In this document: positions 25,735 to 34,445 of the stretch, one piece after another
Position numbering within the stretch: the stretch's first letter is position 1
Layout: the number at the start of each line of letters is the position of its first letter
Assembly: GCA_009929735.1 (NCBI GenBank)
Contig: RZZU01000014.1
Location: forward strand, 1-64,000
From: Clostridia bacterium
Lineage (GTDB): Bacteria; Bacillota; Clostridia; Lachnospirales; Anaerotignaceae
Direction: 5' to 3'
Length of the DNA stretch: 64,000 bases
Notes under the pieces: generated by a model
What the model saw: the letters and a program-made list of their open reading frames with translations, nothing else
What the model was told of the DNA's origin: nothing
Database searches by the model: none
Made by a program: the position numbers and the translations under genes

Positions 25735-28149
25735 TTAACTTTGCACAAACGGTATATATTTTTCAACTTCATGTATATCCGTTTCTTCCATATAAGAAAC
25801 ATTGTATACTGTAATGTCTGTTCTGCCCTTCAAATAAAATATTAAATTTTGCATCAGCAGCAGCTGCATTTCTCTTGTATCATAAGAAATCATATCATTT
25901 GCGATGCCAATCGTTCCTTTACACATCTCTTTGATAGAGGAGGGATATTCCGAACCGTCTTTGGCCTCCACCCATTCCACCAATGCCCAGCCGTCATCCT
26001 TCCGTTCAAAATCCAAACGACAGGGCACACTGCTTCCTCCGTTTTCAATCAGTTGATACCCCACATTTGGTGTCCGAAGAAAAGAATATTGTGTTACGCC
26101 AATAACCGCATAAACGGAAAGCTTATCCTCCTTTTGGGAAACATGGCTAATGAGGGGAGCAAAAATTTGCACCTCACGCTTGCTCCTCTCGGTTGAAAAT
26201 CGCTCCTCCATCGCAGTATATACCGCCTTCATCACATCACTGTGCCTTGTAATCAAACCTTCCTTGGTAGCTTTTTTCATGGATAGCAAGCCGTCCTTTT
26301 CCAAAGCCGCCGTATACTTTTTTTCATCATAAGTAAAAGGTTCAACCACCATGGAATCCAAGGCACGATATGCCTCATACCATTGGCTCGGTGTCATCTC
26401 CTCCAGCAAGGTAGGATTCGTGGCAGCTGGCGTCTTTAAAAGTTCCAAACACGCCGCCATCATAATATATCCCCTTGTATCATCAACCTGACCTTGCCCA
26501 AATTGAACTAGTAACTCCGTCAATGCAGCATCTCCAAGCTTTAAAAGCTCATCATACTTCGCATTTTTCTGTAAAGCCTCATAGGAAAAGGTTTCTTCCA
26601 TTTCCTCAACAATTTCATTCAGCAGCACATTACATTCTATTTGTTTTAAGGAGTAATCGGCATCCTCTGAAAATAATTGGTCCAACTCGGATATAAAATT
26701 TCGAAACGTACTTTCATCAACAGACATACTTCTTAAATCGGTTTTTCCAAAATATTGCGCCGCATCGTCACGATCAAAATGCAAAAGCTGTTCCTCTCCA
26801 TTTTCATCCGTAATTGCATACTCAAAAAAAGAAGCATTATCAACCAAAGCCAAAAAAATCATTGCGTCTTTCTCAAACCAGCCATCTTGCGGGATGTCTG
26901 CGTCTTGCTCCAACAACAAATACCGCCTTGCACCATAAGGCTCTTCCTTGGTAAATAGTTCCATTCCCTCGCTGCTTGAACCAATGCCTTCCGGCAAGGT
27001 TAAATTCTGAAGAATACCCCCAACACCGACATGGTTGCCAATATAGTCCAGCTTGCTTTCATACAGTTTCGCCGCCCAATCCTGCGTTTCCACCGCAGTT
27101 TGTTGCAATTGCTCCTTTTCCGTGCAACCCACAAACGCCGTCCCCACCCATACAATCAAAAGTAAAGCCAACAGCAACGGGATGCCCCGCCTTTTCTTTC
27201 GCATATCAAAAATATGGTCAATGCGCACCTTCAACTCCTCCTTTCCGCCATGAAAGGCAGTAGAAAGAGAATTTGTTTGCCGTCCTTGTCTAATGCTGTC
27301 TAAAATAGTCATCCCATAGTCCTGCCGTTGGGACAAAGAACATTTTTCCAAAACTATGCTGTCACACGAATATTCAATATCTCGCTCCGCCAAACAGACC
27401 ATCCAATAAACAAATGGGTTAAAAAAATGTACCCCTCTCGCAAGCATTAGCACGGCTTTATACCATATGTCACGCCTTTTGCAATGTACCAGCTCATGCT
27501 TTAAAATATATTTCAGCTGATTTTTCTTATATTCTTCATGGTTTAAGTAGATTTTTTGATGCCAAAATCCTATGCAAAGGGGGCTAGGTAGTATTCCGCA
27601 AAAAAATATTTCAGGACGTTGTTTCATCTCCATTTCTCTGCAAGCATCATAATAAACCTCCAAAACTTCTGCATCCCTAATACAACGACTGTTTCGATTC
27701 AAATTCAATAAAAAACTGTGGTATTTTTTTCCCTGAAATGCGAAATAAATGATCATCCCAAATAACCAGAAAATCCAAAGTCTGTCCCATGCCTTATAAA
27801 GAATGGAGGATAGCATTTCCGTTTCAGCAGACTGTATGACCTTTTTTTGCTCGCTGCTGCTTTCAGCCATAGGAAAAGAGGAGCTGCTGAAAGAAACTGT
27901 TTCGGCTGAAACAGCATCTGATTCAGTGGCAGCCTGTATTTTTACCTGCGGTGTGGGTATCTCAACAACAGGCCTTGGTAAAGTAAGGTTTATCGGCAAA
28001 ATTAATCGTATCCCAATCATCAGCCAAACAAAATACCTCCATTTTACCCCATATCTCCTGCCCAAAAAATACGAAAGCACGCCTAAAAACAATATTGCGG
28101 CAGAGGCAAAAAGAGAAATCTTCAAAACGCTTTGAAACAGCGTATCCAT
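25735..28149 (-). CDS. BlaR1/MecR1-like M56 membrane metalloprotease with non-PBP extracellular domain
   Basis: This is an antirepressor-type sensor protease. Membrane segments at about residues 5-30, 38-55, 123-140 and 322-340 flank a cytoplasmic zinc protease domain with HELVH (218-222) and a downstream Glu near 259. The segment after the last helix (about 345-804) should face outside. It has no SxxK/SxN/KTG signatures, so it is not the penicillin-sensing domain of BlaR1, and I do not recognise it. It overlaps the preceding blaI-type gene by one base. By family knowledge, signal binding triggers the protease and leads to loss of the repressor. The inducer is unknown and no beta-lactamase is nearby. 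Confidence 0.85.
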   Translation of the reverse strand: MDTLFQSVLKISLFASAAILFLGVLSYFLGRRYGVKWRYFVWLMIGIRLILPINLTLPRPVVEIPTPQVKIQAATESDAVSAETVSFSSSSFPMAESSSEQKKVIQSAETEMLSSILYKAWDRLWIFWLFGMIIYFAFQGKKYHSFLLNLNRNSRCIRDAEVLEVYYDACREMEMKQRPEIFFCGILPSPLCIGFWHQKIYLNHEEYKKNQLKYILKHELVHCKRRDIWYKAVLMLARGVHFFNPFVYWMVCLAERDIEYSCDSIVLEKCSLSQRQDYGMTILDSIRQGRQTNSLSTAFHGGKEELKVRIDHIFDMRKKRRGIPLLLALLLIVWVGTAFVGCTEKEQLQQTAVETQDWAAKLYESKLDYIGNHVGVGGILQNLTLPEGIGSSSEGMELFTKEEPYGARRYLLLEQDADIPQDGWFEKDAMIFLALVDNASFFEYAITDENGEEQLLHFDRDDAAQYFGKTDLRSMSVDESTFRNFISELDQLFSEDADYSLKQIECNVLLNEIVEEMEETFSYEALQKNAKYDELLKLGDAALTELLVQFGQGQVDDTRGYIMMAACLELLKTPAATNPTLLEEMTPSQWYEAYRALDSMVVEPFTYDEKKYTAALEKDGLLSMKKATKEGLITRHSDVMKAVYTAMEERFSTERSKREVQIFAPLISHVSQKEDKLSVYAVIGVTQYSFLRTPNVGYQLIENGGSSVPCRLDFERKDDGWALVEWVEAKDGSEYPSSIKEMCKGTIGIANDMISYDTREMQLLLMQNLIFYLKGRTDITVYNVSYMEETDIHEVEKYIPFVQS

Positions 28150-28544
28150 CAGCTATCCCCCCCTGTTTGATTGCGAATATATGCTCCCAATTCATCCAAA
28201 TCGCTCTGGGAAATTGCACGGCTGTTATAAAGAGAGGCAACCAGCTTGGTTAGGGAATTGTTATTTACCTTATTTAAAAACAGCCTATTTTCCAGTGCCA
28301 AATACGCCTCCTCATCAACAGATGCGATATAAAAACGGTTCTTTCCCTCTTTGTATGATTGCAAAAAGCCACGGTCTATGAGGCGGTTCAGCAGTGTTTG
28401 CAAAGCAGAAATGTTCCACGGACGTTTTCTCTCCAAGCGTTCCTTAATCTCCGAAGTGGAGAGGGTTCTTTCCCCGTTCCAGATGACCTTCATGATTTCC
28501 AGTTCTGTATCGGGTAATCGAGATATTTCCTCAGCTTTTTTCAT
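28149..28544 (-). CDS. BlaI/MecI-family repressor
   Basis: This 131-residue winged-helix repressor has LPDTELEIMKVIWNGE near the start, the recognition helix region NISALQTLLNRLIDRGFL, and the family's C-terminal dimerisation helices with YNSRAISQSDLDELGAYI. Members bind TACA-NN-TGTA dyads and are removed when their partner M56 protease is triggered. The ATG at 28544 has AGGAG eight bases upstream. Two matching operators overlap its own promoter, so autoregulation is very likely. The M56 gene starts inside its stop codon (TGATG). Confidence 0.93.
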   Translation of the reverse strand: MKKAEEISRLPDTELEIMKVIWNGERTLSTSEIKERLERKRPWNISALQTLLNRLIDRGFLQSYKEGKNRFYIASVDEEAYLALENRLFLNKVNNNSLTKLVASLYNSRAISQSDLDELGAYIRNQTGGDS

Positions 28545-28550
28545 ATTATC

Positions 28551-28607
28551 AACTCCTACAAATGTATGTTATATTGATATAATACAGTTGTAGGAGTTGA
28601 ATGTCAA
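28551..28607 (-). promoter_or_regulatory. BlaI-type promoter with two operators
   Basis: On the minus strand TTGACA (complement of 28602-28607), a 17-base spacer and TATTAT (complement of 28579-28584) form a near-consensus promoter. Two TACA-NN-TGTA operators are present: TACAGTTGTA at 28583-28592, inside the spacer and -10, and TACAAATGTA at 28557-28566, near the transcript start. Both lie in a larger dyad whose 11-bp outer arms (28551-28561 and 28589-28599) are perfectly complementary, with the left arm also carrying the ribosome binding site. Confidence 0.85.
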
Positions 28608-28619
28608 GTATCATTTTAC

Positions 28620-28648
28620 TTGAATATTCAATCTTTCTATGTTATTCT
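28620..28648 (+). promoter_or_regulatory. Sigma-A-type promoter of asnA
   Basis: TTGAAT, 17 bases, TATTCT, ending 36 bases before the start codon. It lies next to, but does not overlap, the BlaI operators. Confidence 0.7.
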
Positions 28649-28684
28649 AAAACAAGTAAAAATATTAGGAAATGAGGATTTTTT

Positions 28685-29692
28685 ATGAGCAAAACACTTA
28701 TCCCTGAGGACTATCAGTCCGCTCTTACTTTATATGAAACTCAAAACGCAATCGGTTTGATTCACAATACCTTTGAAGAAAATCTTTCTCAAACCCTAAA
28801 CTTAAAAAGAGTTTCTGCGCCTCTTTTTGTTGACCCCTCCACAGGTTTGAATGATAACTTAAATGGCGTGGAACGTCCTGTTAGCTTTGAAGTACCCGCA
28901 ACAGGAATTGTTGCTGAAGTTGTACATTCCTTGGCAAAATGGAAACGTATGGCATTATATCGTTATGATTTCCGTCCAGGCAAAGGCATTTATACCAATA
29001 TGAATGCCATTCGCAGGGATGAAATTTTAGATAATCTGCACTCTATTTATGTGGATCAGTGGGATTGGGAAAAGGTAATTACGCCCGAAAAAAGGAATTT
29101 ACAGGAATTGAAATTTACGGTTCAAGGTATTGTAATCAGTATTTGTGATACCTTGGAGGTGTTAAAAAACAAGTATCCTCGCATCAGTACTGAGCTTTGC
29201 AGAGAGGTAACCTTTATCACTTCTCAGGAATTGGAAGATAAGTATCCCAATTTTACACCAAAGGAAAGAGAAAATGCCTTTGTAAAAGAACACAAAACCG
29301 TGTTTATTATGCAAATCGGCGACCTTTTAAAATCAGGCAAGCCCCATGATGGTCGTGCGCCTGATTATGATGACTGGAAATTAAACGGTGACCTATTATT
29401 CTACAATCCTATTTTGGACAACGCATTGGAAGTTTCCTCTATGGGCATCCGTGTAAATGCAATTTCATTAGATCAGCAGTTGCGTAAAGCTGGCTGCGAC
29501 GAGCGTCGTGCGCTTACCTATCACAAAATGCTGCTGGAAGATAAGCTGCCTTCTACCATTGGCGGCGGCATCGGACAATCACGCTTATGTATGCTGCTTT
29601 TAGGCAAGGCACACATCGGCGAGGTGCAATCCTCAATTTGGGATCAGGAAACCTTTGATGTTTGTGAAAAAGCAGGAGTAACACTTCTTTAA
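28685..29692 (+). CDS. asnA: Aspartate-ammonia ligase (AsnA-type asparagine synthetase)
   Basis: It makes asparagine from aspartate, ammonia and ATP; the fold is that of class II tRNA synthetases. Family landmarks are VSAPLFVDPSTGLNDNLNG near residue 40, RPVSFEVP, the KWKRMAL stretch, MNAIRRDE, the DQWDWEKVI block and the C-terminal GGGIGQSRLCMLLLGK. At 335 residues it is the standard length. It has its own promoter and a strong terminator, so it is monocistronic. A purine-rich but poor AGGA-like site (GAAATGAGGA) precedes the start. Confidence 0.97.
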   Translation: MSKTLIPEDYQSALTLYETQNAIGLIHNTFEENLSQTLNLKRVSAPLFVDPSTGLNDNLNGVERPVSFEVPATGIVAEVVHSLAKWKRMALYRYDFRPGKGIYTNMNAIRRDEILDNLHSIYVDQWDWEKVITPEKRNLQELKFTVQGIVISICDTLEVLKNKYPRISTELCREVTFITSQELEDKYPNFTPKERENAFVKEHKTVFIMQIGDLLKSGKPHDGRAPDYDDWKLNGDLLFYNPILDNALEVSSMGIRVNAISLDQQLRKAGCDERRALTYHKMLLEDKLPSTIGGGIGQSRLCMLLLGKAHIGEVQSSIWDQETFDVCEKAGVTLL

Positions 29693-29723
29693 TTTGTAAA
29701 TGCACTGTAAAATGAATGTTTCA

Positions 29724-29757
29724 GCGGTAACCAAAAAACTGGTTGCCGCTTTTTTTG
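29724..29757 (+). terminator. Rho-independent terminator of asnA
   Basis: GCGGTAACCA/TGGTTGCCGC closes a six-base A-rich loop and is followed by T8. Confidence 0.93.
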
Positions 29758-29968
29758 CTCCACTCACATTTTTTGGGGGGAAATCATCTTGCAAAAGCTA
29801 TATCCAAAATGACATCCAAGAATTTAAAAGTGAGCTATGTTCATAAAAATTTTATATAACCAAGTTTTGATTGAGTACCTTTCATAAGCACACAAGCGAA
29901 AGATGTGCCGCCTTCTGAAAATCCGTAAAAACGCCTAAATGGAATTTGTTTCAACGTAAGTAAAAAAA

Positions 29969-29990
29969 GCGAGAGCAAACACCCTCGCCA
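29969..29990 (-). terminator. Terminator of the TPR-like protein gene
   Basis: GCGAGGG/CTCTCGC on the minus strand is followed by T7, shortly after the stop at 30007. The rest of the gap (29758-29968) shows no gene or element I can name. Confidence 0.75.
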
Positions 29991-30006
29991 AGCTTATGGA
30001 ACGCTG

Positions 30007-30510
30007 TCATTCGGACTGCTGAATTTCCTCGTTTACTGCAACCACTTTGTTACTTCTTTTTTCTATCTTTCCAATTTCCAATATTTCTGCCAGCTTCATA
30101 TATGTGGCGGCTGTTTCCCATTGCCCAAGCTCACCATAACTGGTACCTAGCCGCAAACATACAAAACCGCTTTCACCGCCATCGAGTCGTAGTGCATTTT
30201 CAAACCAGAAAATAGCTTGCTTCCACCTATGTTTTTTGTAGAAATAGTCCCCCAAGCCAGTACAAACCAACAGTGAGGGTTGCTCCTCCTCGACGCAGGC
30301 TAATAATAATTGAAATCCTTCATCGTCAATTTCTTCTCCTCGCAGTCGTCCGATAAGCTGTCGGGTGCGCAATGCCCGCTGCTCTGTATCTTCCTCCCTT
30401 TGATCCAAAAGAATGATTGCATCCGCCAAAGGTCTGATACACGCTAAACACTGGGAAAGTGCTTCTTCCTTTTCTATCGTTAAATATACACCGATGGAAC
30501 TCAACTCCAT
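30007..30510 (-). CDS. TPR-repeat-like protein of unknown function
   Basis: This is a ~167-residue soluble protein. The C-terminal half contains two helix-turn-helix units of tetratricopeptide type (GLGDYFYKKHRWKQAIFWFENALRL cut into two helices, then LRLGTSYGELGQWETAATYMKLAEIL). The N-terminal half starts like the TPR-associated modules found beside glycosyltransferase-type proteins in Firmicutes, but no catalytic domain is present. The ATG at 30510 has an AGGGGGTG site; the frame also allows a TTG 11 codons earlier. It follows the aminotransferase gene by 105 bases across a terminator. Likely a protein-interaction scaffold; partner unknown. Confidence 0.65.
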   Translation of the reverse strand: MELSSIGVYLTIEKEEALSQCLACIRPLADAIILLDQREEDTEQRALRTRQLIGRLRGEEIDDEGFQLLLACVEEEQPSLLVCTGLGDYFYKKHRWKQAIFWFENALRLDGGESGFVCLRLGTSYGELGQWETAATYMKLAEILEIGKIEKRSNKVVAVNEEIQQSE

Positions 30511-30566
30511 CACCCCCTGCCCTTTTAGTATATGCAGGGACAAAATTCAAGGTTCTTAAAACATAG

Positions 30567-30594
30567 AAAAACACCCCAATTTGGGGTGTTTTTT
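30567..30594 (-). terminator. Terminator of the aminotransferase gene
   Basis: AACACCCCAAA/TTTGGGGTGTT-type stem with T's on the minus-strand side, just beyond the stop at 30615. Confidence 0.85.
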
Positions 30595-30614
30595 CGGCTT
30601 CATAAAGGTAAATC

Positions 30615-31814
30615 TTATTTGTGGCCTGCAGCTTTGTATGCTTCAATGCCTTTGCCCAACAGTTCGATACCTCTTGCCATATCGTCTGCATTCAGGATAT
30701 AAGCAATACGCAGTTCGTTTTTGCCCAAGCCGGGTGTAGCGTAGAACCCTTCAGCAGGAGCATACATAACTGTTTCGTTGTTTTCTCTGAATTCCTGCAA
30801 CAAGAATACTAACAAATTTTCCGCATTTTCAACGGGCAGCTTGCAAGTAATGTAGAAAGCACCGCCGGGTTTTTCGCAAACAACACCGGGGATTTTCTTG
30901 AGTGCTTCGTAAGAAACATTTCTTCTTTTTTCATATTCAGCTCTAACTTCACCAAAGAAAGCAGGATCCAATTTGTAAAGAGCTGTTGCACCAACCATTT
31001 CCAATGTAGGGCAGCAAAGTCTACCCATAGCAATCTTCATAACGTTTGCCATAAGATCTGCATTTCTGGAAATTAAACAGCCAATACGTGCACCGCAAGC
31101 GGAGAATCTCTTGGAAATAGAGTCAATGATGATAACTCTGTCAGCTACGTCATCGTACTGACCAAAAGATGTCATTTCTCTGCCATCATAAGCAAATTCT
31201 CTGTAAACTTCGTCAGCCAAAATCCAAAGGTCATGCTTCTTTGCGAAATCACAAATAACTCTCATGTCTTCTCTGGAAAGGATGCAGCCTGTAGGGTTGC
31301 CGGGGTTAACGATAGAAATCATTTTTGTTTTTTCTGTTACAGCTGCTTCTAATCTATCCATATACGCATATTTGTAGCCTTCTTCAGCGTATGTTGTAAC
31401 AGGTTTAATAACGCCGTCAGCAGCCTGAATGAAAGTCAAATAGTTTGTGTAATAAGGTTCAGGAACAATTACTTCGTCACCAGGGTTAATTAAGGACAAG
31501 AATACCAAAGTCAATGCTTCGGAACCACCAGTGGTAATTAAAATATCTTTTCTTTCCAAATTCATATCAAAGGTTTTAAAGTAATCAATGATAGAATCCT
31601 GCAACTCAGGAAGTCCGGGGGATTCTGCATATGCAAGAACCTTCTGGTCAAATCCTTTAATGGTTTCCATAAATACAGAAGGTGTCACGATATCAGGCTG
31701 GCCGATATTCAGATGATAAATTTTAGCACCCTTTGCCTTTGCTTCTGCTGCCATAGGGTTGAATTTTCTGATAGGGGAGTTCTGCATCGCTTGTACTCTG
31801 TCAGATAATTTCAT
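30615..31814 (-). CDS. Class I/II PLP-dependent aminotransferase (aspartate-aminotransferase-like)
   Basis: This fold-type I aminotransferase moves amino groups between an amino acid and a 2-oxoacid. NIGQPDI near residue 36, TTGGSEAL (PLP phosphate loop), NPGNPTG, the ILADEVYREFAYDG block with the Asp and Tyr that contact PLP, and SISKRFSACGARIG containing the Schiff-base lysine are all present; the substrate-carboxylate Arg is in LRIAYI. At 399 residues it is full length. The close family includes AspC, aromatic and alanine-type enzymes, so the substrate is left open. It is transcribed alone with an AAGGAG site before the ATG. Confidence 0.92.
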   Translation of the reverse strand: MKLSDRVQAMQNSPIRKFNPMAAEAKAKGAKIYHLNIGQPDIVTPSVFMETIKGFDQKVLAYAESPGLPELQDSIIDYFKTFDMNLERKDILITTGGSEALTLVFLSLINPGDEVIVPEPYYTNYLTFIQAADGVIKPVTTYAEEGYKYAYMDRLEAAVTEKTKMISIVNPGNPTGCILSREDMRVICDFAKKHDLWILADEVYREFAYDGREMTSFGQYDDVADRVIIIDSISKRFSACGARIGCLISRNADLMANVMKIAMGRLCCPTLEMVGATALYKLDPAFFGEVRAEYEKRRNVSYEALKKIPGVVCEKPGGAFYITCKLPVENAENLLVFLLQEFRENNETVMYAPAEGFYATPGLGKNELRIAYILNADDMARGIELLGKGIEAYKAAGHK

Positions 31815-32349
31815 TGTTCTTCACTTCTCCTTCATTTTTTTCATCATTATAATATGTGTAATTAATTAGGCAGCAATACATTAGAAATTATTTTATTGAA
31901 AAACGAATAATGAAATATTATTCATTTATTGTTCAATAATCCCACAACAAGAGCTAATTTTCTACCTAATTGCACTTTAAGTATACCACTTTTTCCAGTA
32001 AAAACAATAGTTGTAGTGAATTTTTCTACAATATTTAAAATTTTTGGTTGATTTTAGGTTGTTTTATTTATTATTAGAAACCAATATTTACGTTATAATA
32101 TTGGTTTTTTCATTTTTTTATTATTATTTTTCATTATGTCTGGCTTTTGGTCATAAATTGAAGGGTCTATCGTCTTTTTTAACAAATTTTGAAGAAAACT
32201 ATTCAATTAATTTTTCACAAAAAAGCATTTGATTTGCTTTGTAACTGCTTGTCATCGGTTTTTCTACATCTTAGAAAAGCTCCCAAAATTGCATTTGAAA
32301 AATGCTTTTTTTTCGAAATTCTTTTGCTGCTCAAACAACTTGATCTACA
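31815..32349. other. Non-coding AT-rich region with an orphan plus-strand terminator
   Basis: No coding frame is convincing. AAACCAATATT.../...AATATTGGTTT at about 32078-32109 forms a stem followed by T6 and another T7 on the plus strand. No plus-strand gene ends here, so it may close a small RNA or be an accidental hairpin. Upstream, 31870-31960 is rich in ATTATT-type repeats and probably holds the aminotransferase promoter. Confidence 0.35.
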
Positions 32350-32352
32350 GAC

Positions 32353-32386
32353 AAAACCCCCATGCAATGTCTACATAGGGGTTTTT
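32353..32386 (-). terminator. Terminator of the V-ATPase operon
   Basis: On the minus strand AAAACCCCTATG/CATGGGGGTTTT closes a short loop, starts right at the ntpD stop codon and ends in a T-run. Confidence 0.85.
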
Positions 32387-32387
32387 C

Positions 32388-33062
32388 TTATGAAACGCTT
32401 TCTGCTTCACGTTTTTTCTTTTCTTCCATTGCTTTTTTCAAACAAAGGTCTTTGACTTTCATCAAACGTGTTGTACCAGCACGCTCGTTTTCCTCAAGCT
32501 TCATGGTAATATACTTGATGGTTTCCCGATAGTTTGGAATCATAACGTTTTCCAAAGCATTAACCCTACGACGGGTACGCTCAATTTCTTGCGCCAAAAG
32601 CTGGGCGGTTTTTTCACTTTCAGCCAAACGCAGCAAGGGTTCCATCGCATCAGAAAATGAGAGCATTGCACTGTCTAATTCACCCGAAGAAAAAGCAAGA
32701 CCATAGGGATAAATATCCCCGCTGCCTTCTTCTGTCTGAAAATCAAAAACAGGTACATTTACGCTCATAATATTCTTTTTCCCAACCTTAACAGCAACAG
32801 ATTGCTGGGGTATCATTAAAGATTCACCCAAAACACTTTCGCTGATAACAGCTCTGGCAATAATAAAGTCTTTGTATGCATCTTCCAAAGCCGCCTCTGC
32901 CGCTTCACGCAAGCGCTTGTTTTCCCGTACGATACTCAAAAACTGCTTCATCAGCTCATCCAGCTTATCCTTTAACAGCTTATGACCTCTCGTTGCCGTC
33001 TTAAGCTGTTGTTTTAATCTGGACATTTCCATACGGGTTGGATTGACATTCAATCTAGCCAT
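32388..33062 (-). CDS. ntpD: V-type ATP synthase/ATPase subunit D
   Basis: This is the central rotor shaft that connects the catalytic head to the membrane ring. The N-terminal NVNPTRMEMSRLKQQLKTATRGHKLLKDKLDE is cut into two helices and is the family signature. A long C-terminal coiled coil (about 150-215) includes the EIERTRRRVNALENV stretch. At 224 residues the length is normal. It is the last gene of the nine-gene operon, six bases after ntpB, and is followed at once by the terminator. Confidence 0.95.
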   Translation of the reverse strand: MARLNVNPTRMEMSRLKQQLKTATRGHKLLKDKLDELMKQFLSIVRENKRLREAAEAALEDAYKDFIIARAVISESVLGESLMIPQQSVAVKVGKKNIMSVNVPVFDFQTEEGSGDIYPYGLAFSSGELDSAMLSFSDAMEPLLRLAESEKTAQLLAQEIERTRRRVNALENVMIPNYRETIKYITMKLEENERAGTTRLMKVKDLCLKKAMEEKKKREAESVS

Positions 33063-33068
33063 GACTCA

Positions 33069-34445
33069 TCACTCCCCGTCTGCTAAATATTTTTCGAGAT
33101 ATTCATCACGAATACGCTTTAATTCGCTCTTTGGCAGCATACGAAGCAATTTCCATCCAGTTTCCAAAGTCTGTTCAATGGTTCTATCCGTTCTAAAACC
33201 TTGAGAAATATATTCCTTTTCAAATTCATCTGCAAACTTTGCATAAATCAAATCAGTATCAGACAATGCCGATTCACCCAAAATTGCCATCAATTCCTTT
33301 GCATCCTTGCCACGAGAGTAGGCTGCAAACAACTGGTTCATCGTATCAGCATGATCCTCTCTTGTCTTTCCTTTCCCAATACCTTTATCTTTCAAACGAG
33401 AAAGGGACGGCAAAACATTGATGGGAGGCTGAATACCTTTTTTATACAAATCACGGCTCAAGATAATCTGACCTTCCGTAATATACCCTGTTAAGTCAGG
33501 GATAGGATGCGTCTTGTCATCTTCAGGCATGGTTAAAATTGGAATCATTGTGATGGAGCCTTCTCTGCCCTTCATACGACCGGCACGTTCATACATGGTT
33601 GCAAGGTCAGTATACAGGTAACCGGGATAGCCACGACGACCGGGAACCTCTTTCTTCGCCGCTGAAACTTCACGCAGTGCCTCGGCATAGTTTGTAATAT
33701 CCGTCAAGATAACCAAAACGTGCATACCTTGTTCGAATGCCAAATATTCTGCAGCGGTTAATGCCATACGAGGGGTACAAACACGCTCTACCGCAGGATC
33801 GTTTGCAAGGTTTACAAAGACAACAGAACGGTCAATTGCACCTGTAGCTTTAAAATCATTGATAAAGAATTCTGCATCTTCAAAAGTAATACCGATTGCC
33901 GCAAAAACTACGGCAAACTTGGAATCCGTACCACGCACCTTTGCCTGACGAGCAATCTGAACCGCAAGATTTGCATGTGGCAAGCCAGCACCTGAGAAAA
34001 TAGGCAGTTTCTGACCACGTACCAATGTATTTAAACCATCAATGGCGGAAATACCCGTTTGAATAAATTCCGCTGGATACTCTCTTGCCGCAGGGTTAAT
34101 AGGCGCACCGTTAATATCCTTTCGTTTTTCGGGGATAATTTGAGGGCCGCCGTCAATAGGCTTACCCATACCGCTGAATACACGTCCTAAAATATCAGGG
34201 GATACGCCAAAGTCCAAGCTTTTGCCCAAGAAACGCACTTTGCTTTCCGCAAGGTTAATACCCGTTGCGCTTTCAAACAGCTGTACCAAAGCGGTATCGC
34301 CGTTTACTTCCAGCACCTTACATCTTCTTACTTCGCCGCTTGACAGCTCGATTTCTCCCAGCTCGTCATATTTTACACCGTCAACGCCTGTTACAAGCAT
34401 CAGAGGGCCGGCAACTTCCTGAATTGATCTGTATTCCTTTATCAT
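33069..34445 (-). CDS. ntpB: V-type ATPase subunit B (non-catalytic)
   Basis: This regulatory nucleotide-binding subunit alternates with A in the head hexamer. It shows the beta-barrel start ([14 protein letters not shown]), a degenerate P-loop in [18 protein letters not shown] (no GKT, as in all B subunits), and the [17 protein letters not shown] and [20 protein letters not shown] blocks. At 458 residues it is standard. Its ATG overlaps the ntpA stop by four bases (ATGA), giving tight coupling of the two head subunits. Confidence 0.97.
   Translation of the reverse strand: MIKEYRSIQEVAGPLMLVTGVDGVKYDELGEIELSSGEVRRCKVLEVNGDTALVQLFESATGINLAESKVRFLGKSLDFGVSPDILGRVFSGMGKPIDGGPQIIPEKRKDINGAPINPAAREYPAEFIQTGISAIDGLNTLVRGQKLPIFSGAGLPHANLAVQIARQAKVRGTDSKFAVVFAAIGITFEDAEFFINDFKATGAIDRSVVFVNLANDPAVERVCTPRMALTAAEYLAFEQGMHVLVILTDITNYAEALREVSAAKKEVPGRRGYPGYLYTDLATMYERAGRMKGREGSITMIPILTMPEDDKTHPIPDLTGYITEGQIILSRDLYKKGIQPPINVLPSLSRLKDKGIGKGKTREDHADTMNQLFAAYSRGKDAKELMAILGESALSDTDLIYAKFADEFEKEYISQGFRTDRTIEQTLETGWKLLRMLPKSELKRIRDEYLEKYLADGE

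Noticed and set aside
25735..28149. Possible beta-lactam resistance locus
   Set aside because: The BlaR1-like protein has no penicillin-binding motifs in its outer domain and no beta-lactamase or PBP2a gene lies nearby, so beta-lactam sensing is not supported.
28640..28684. A third BlaI operator in the asnA leader
   Set aside because: No TACA-NN-TGTA pattern is present between the asnA -10 and its start codon.
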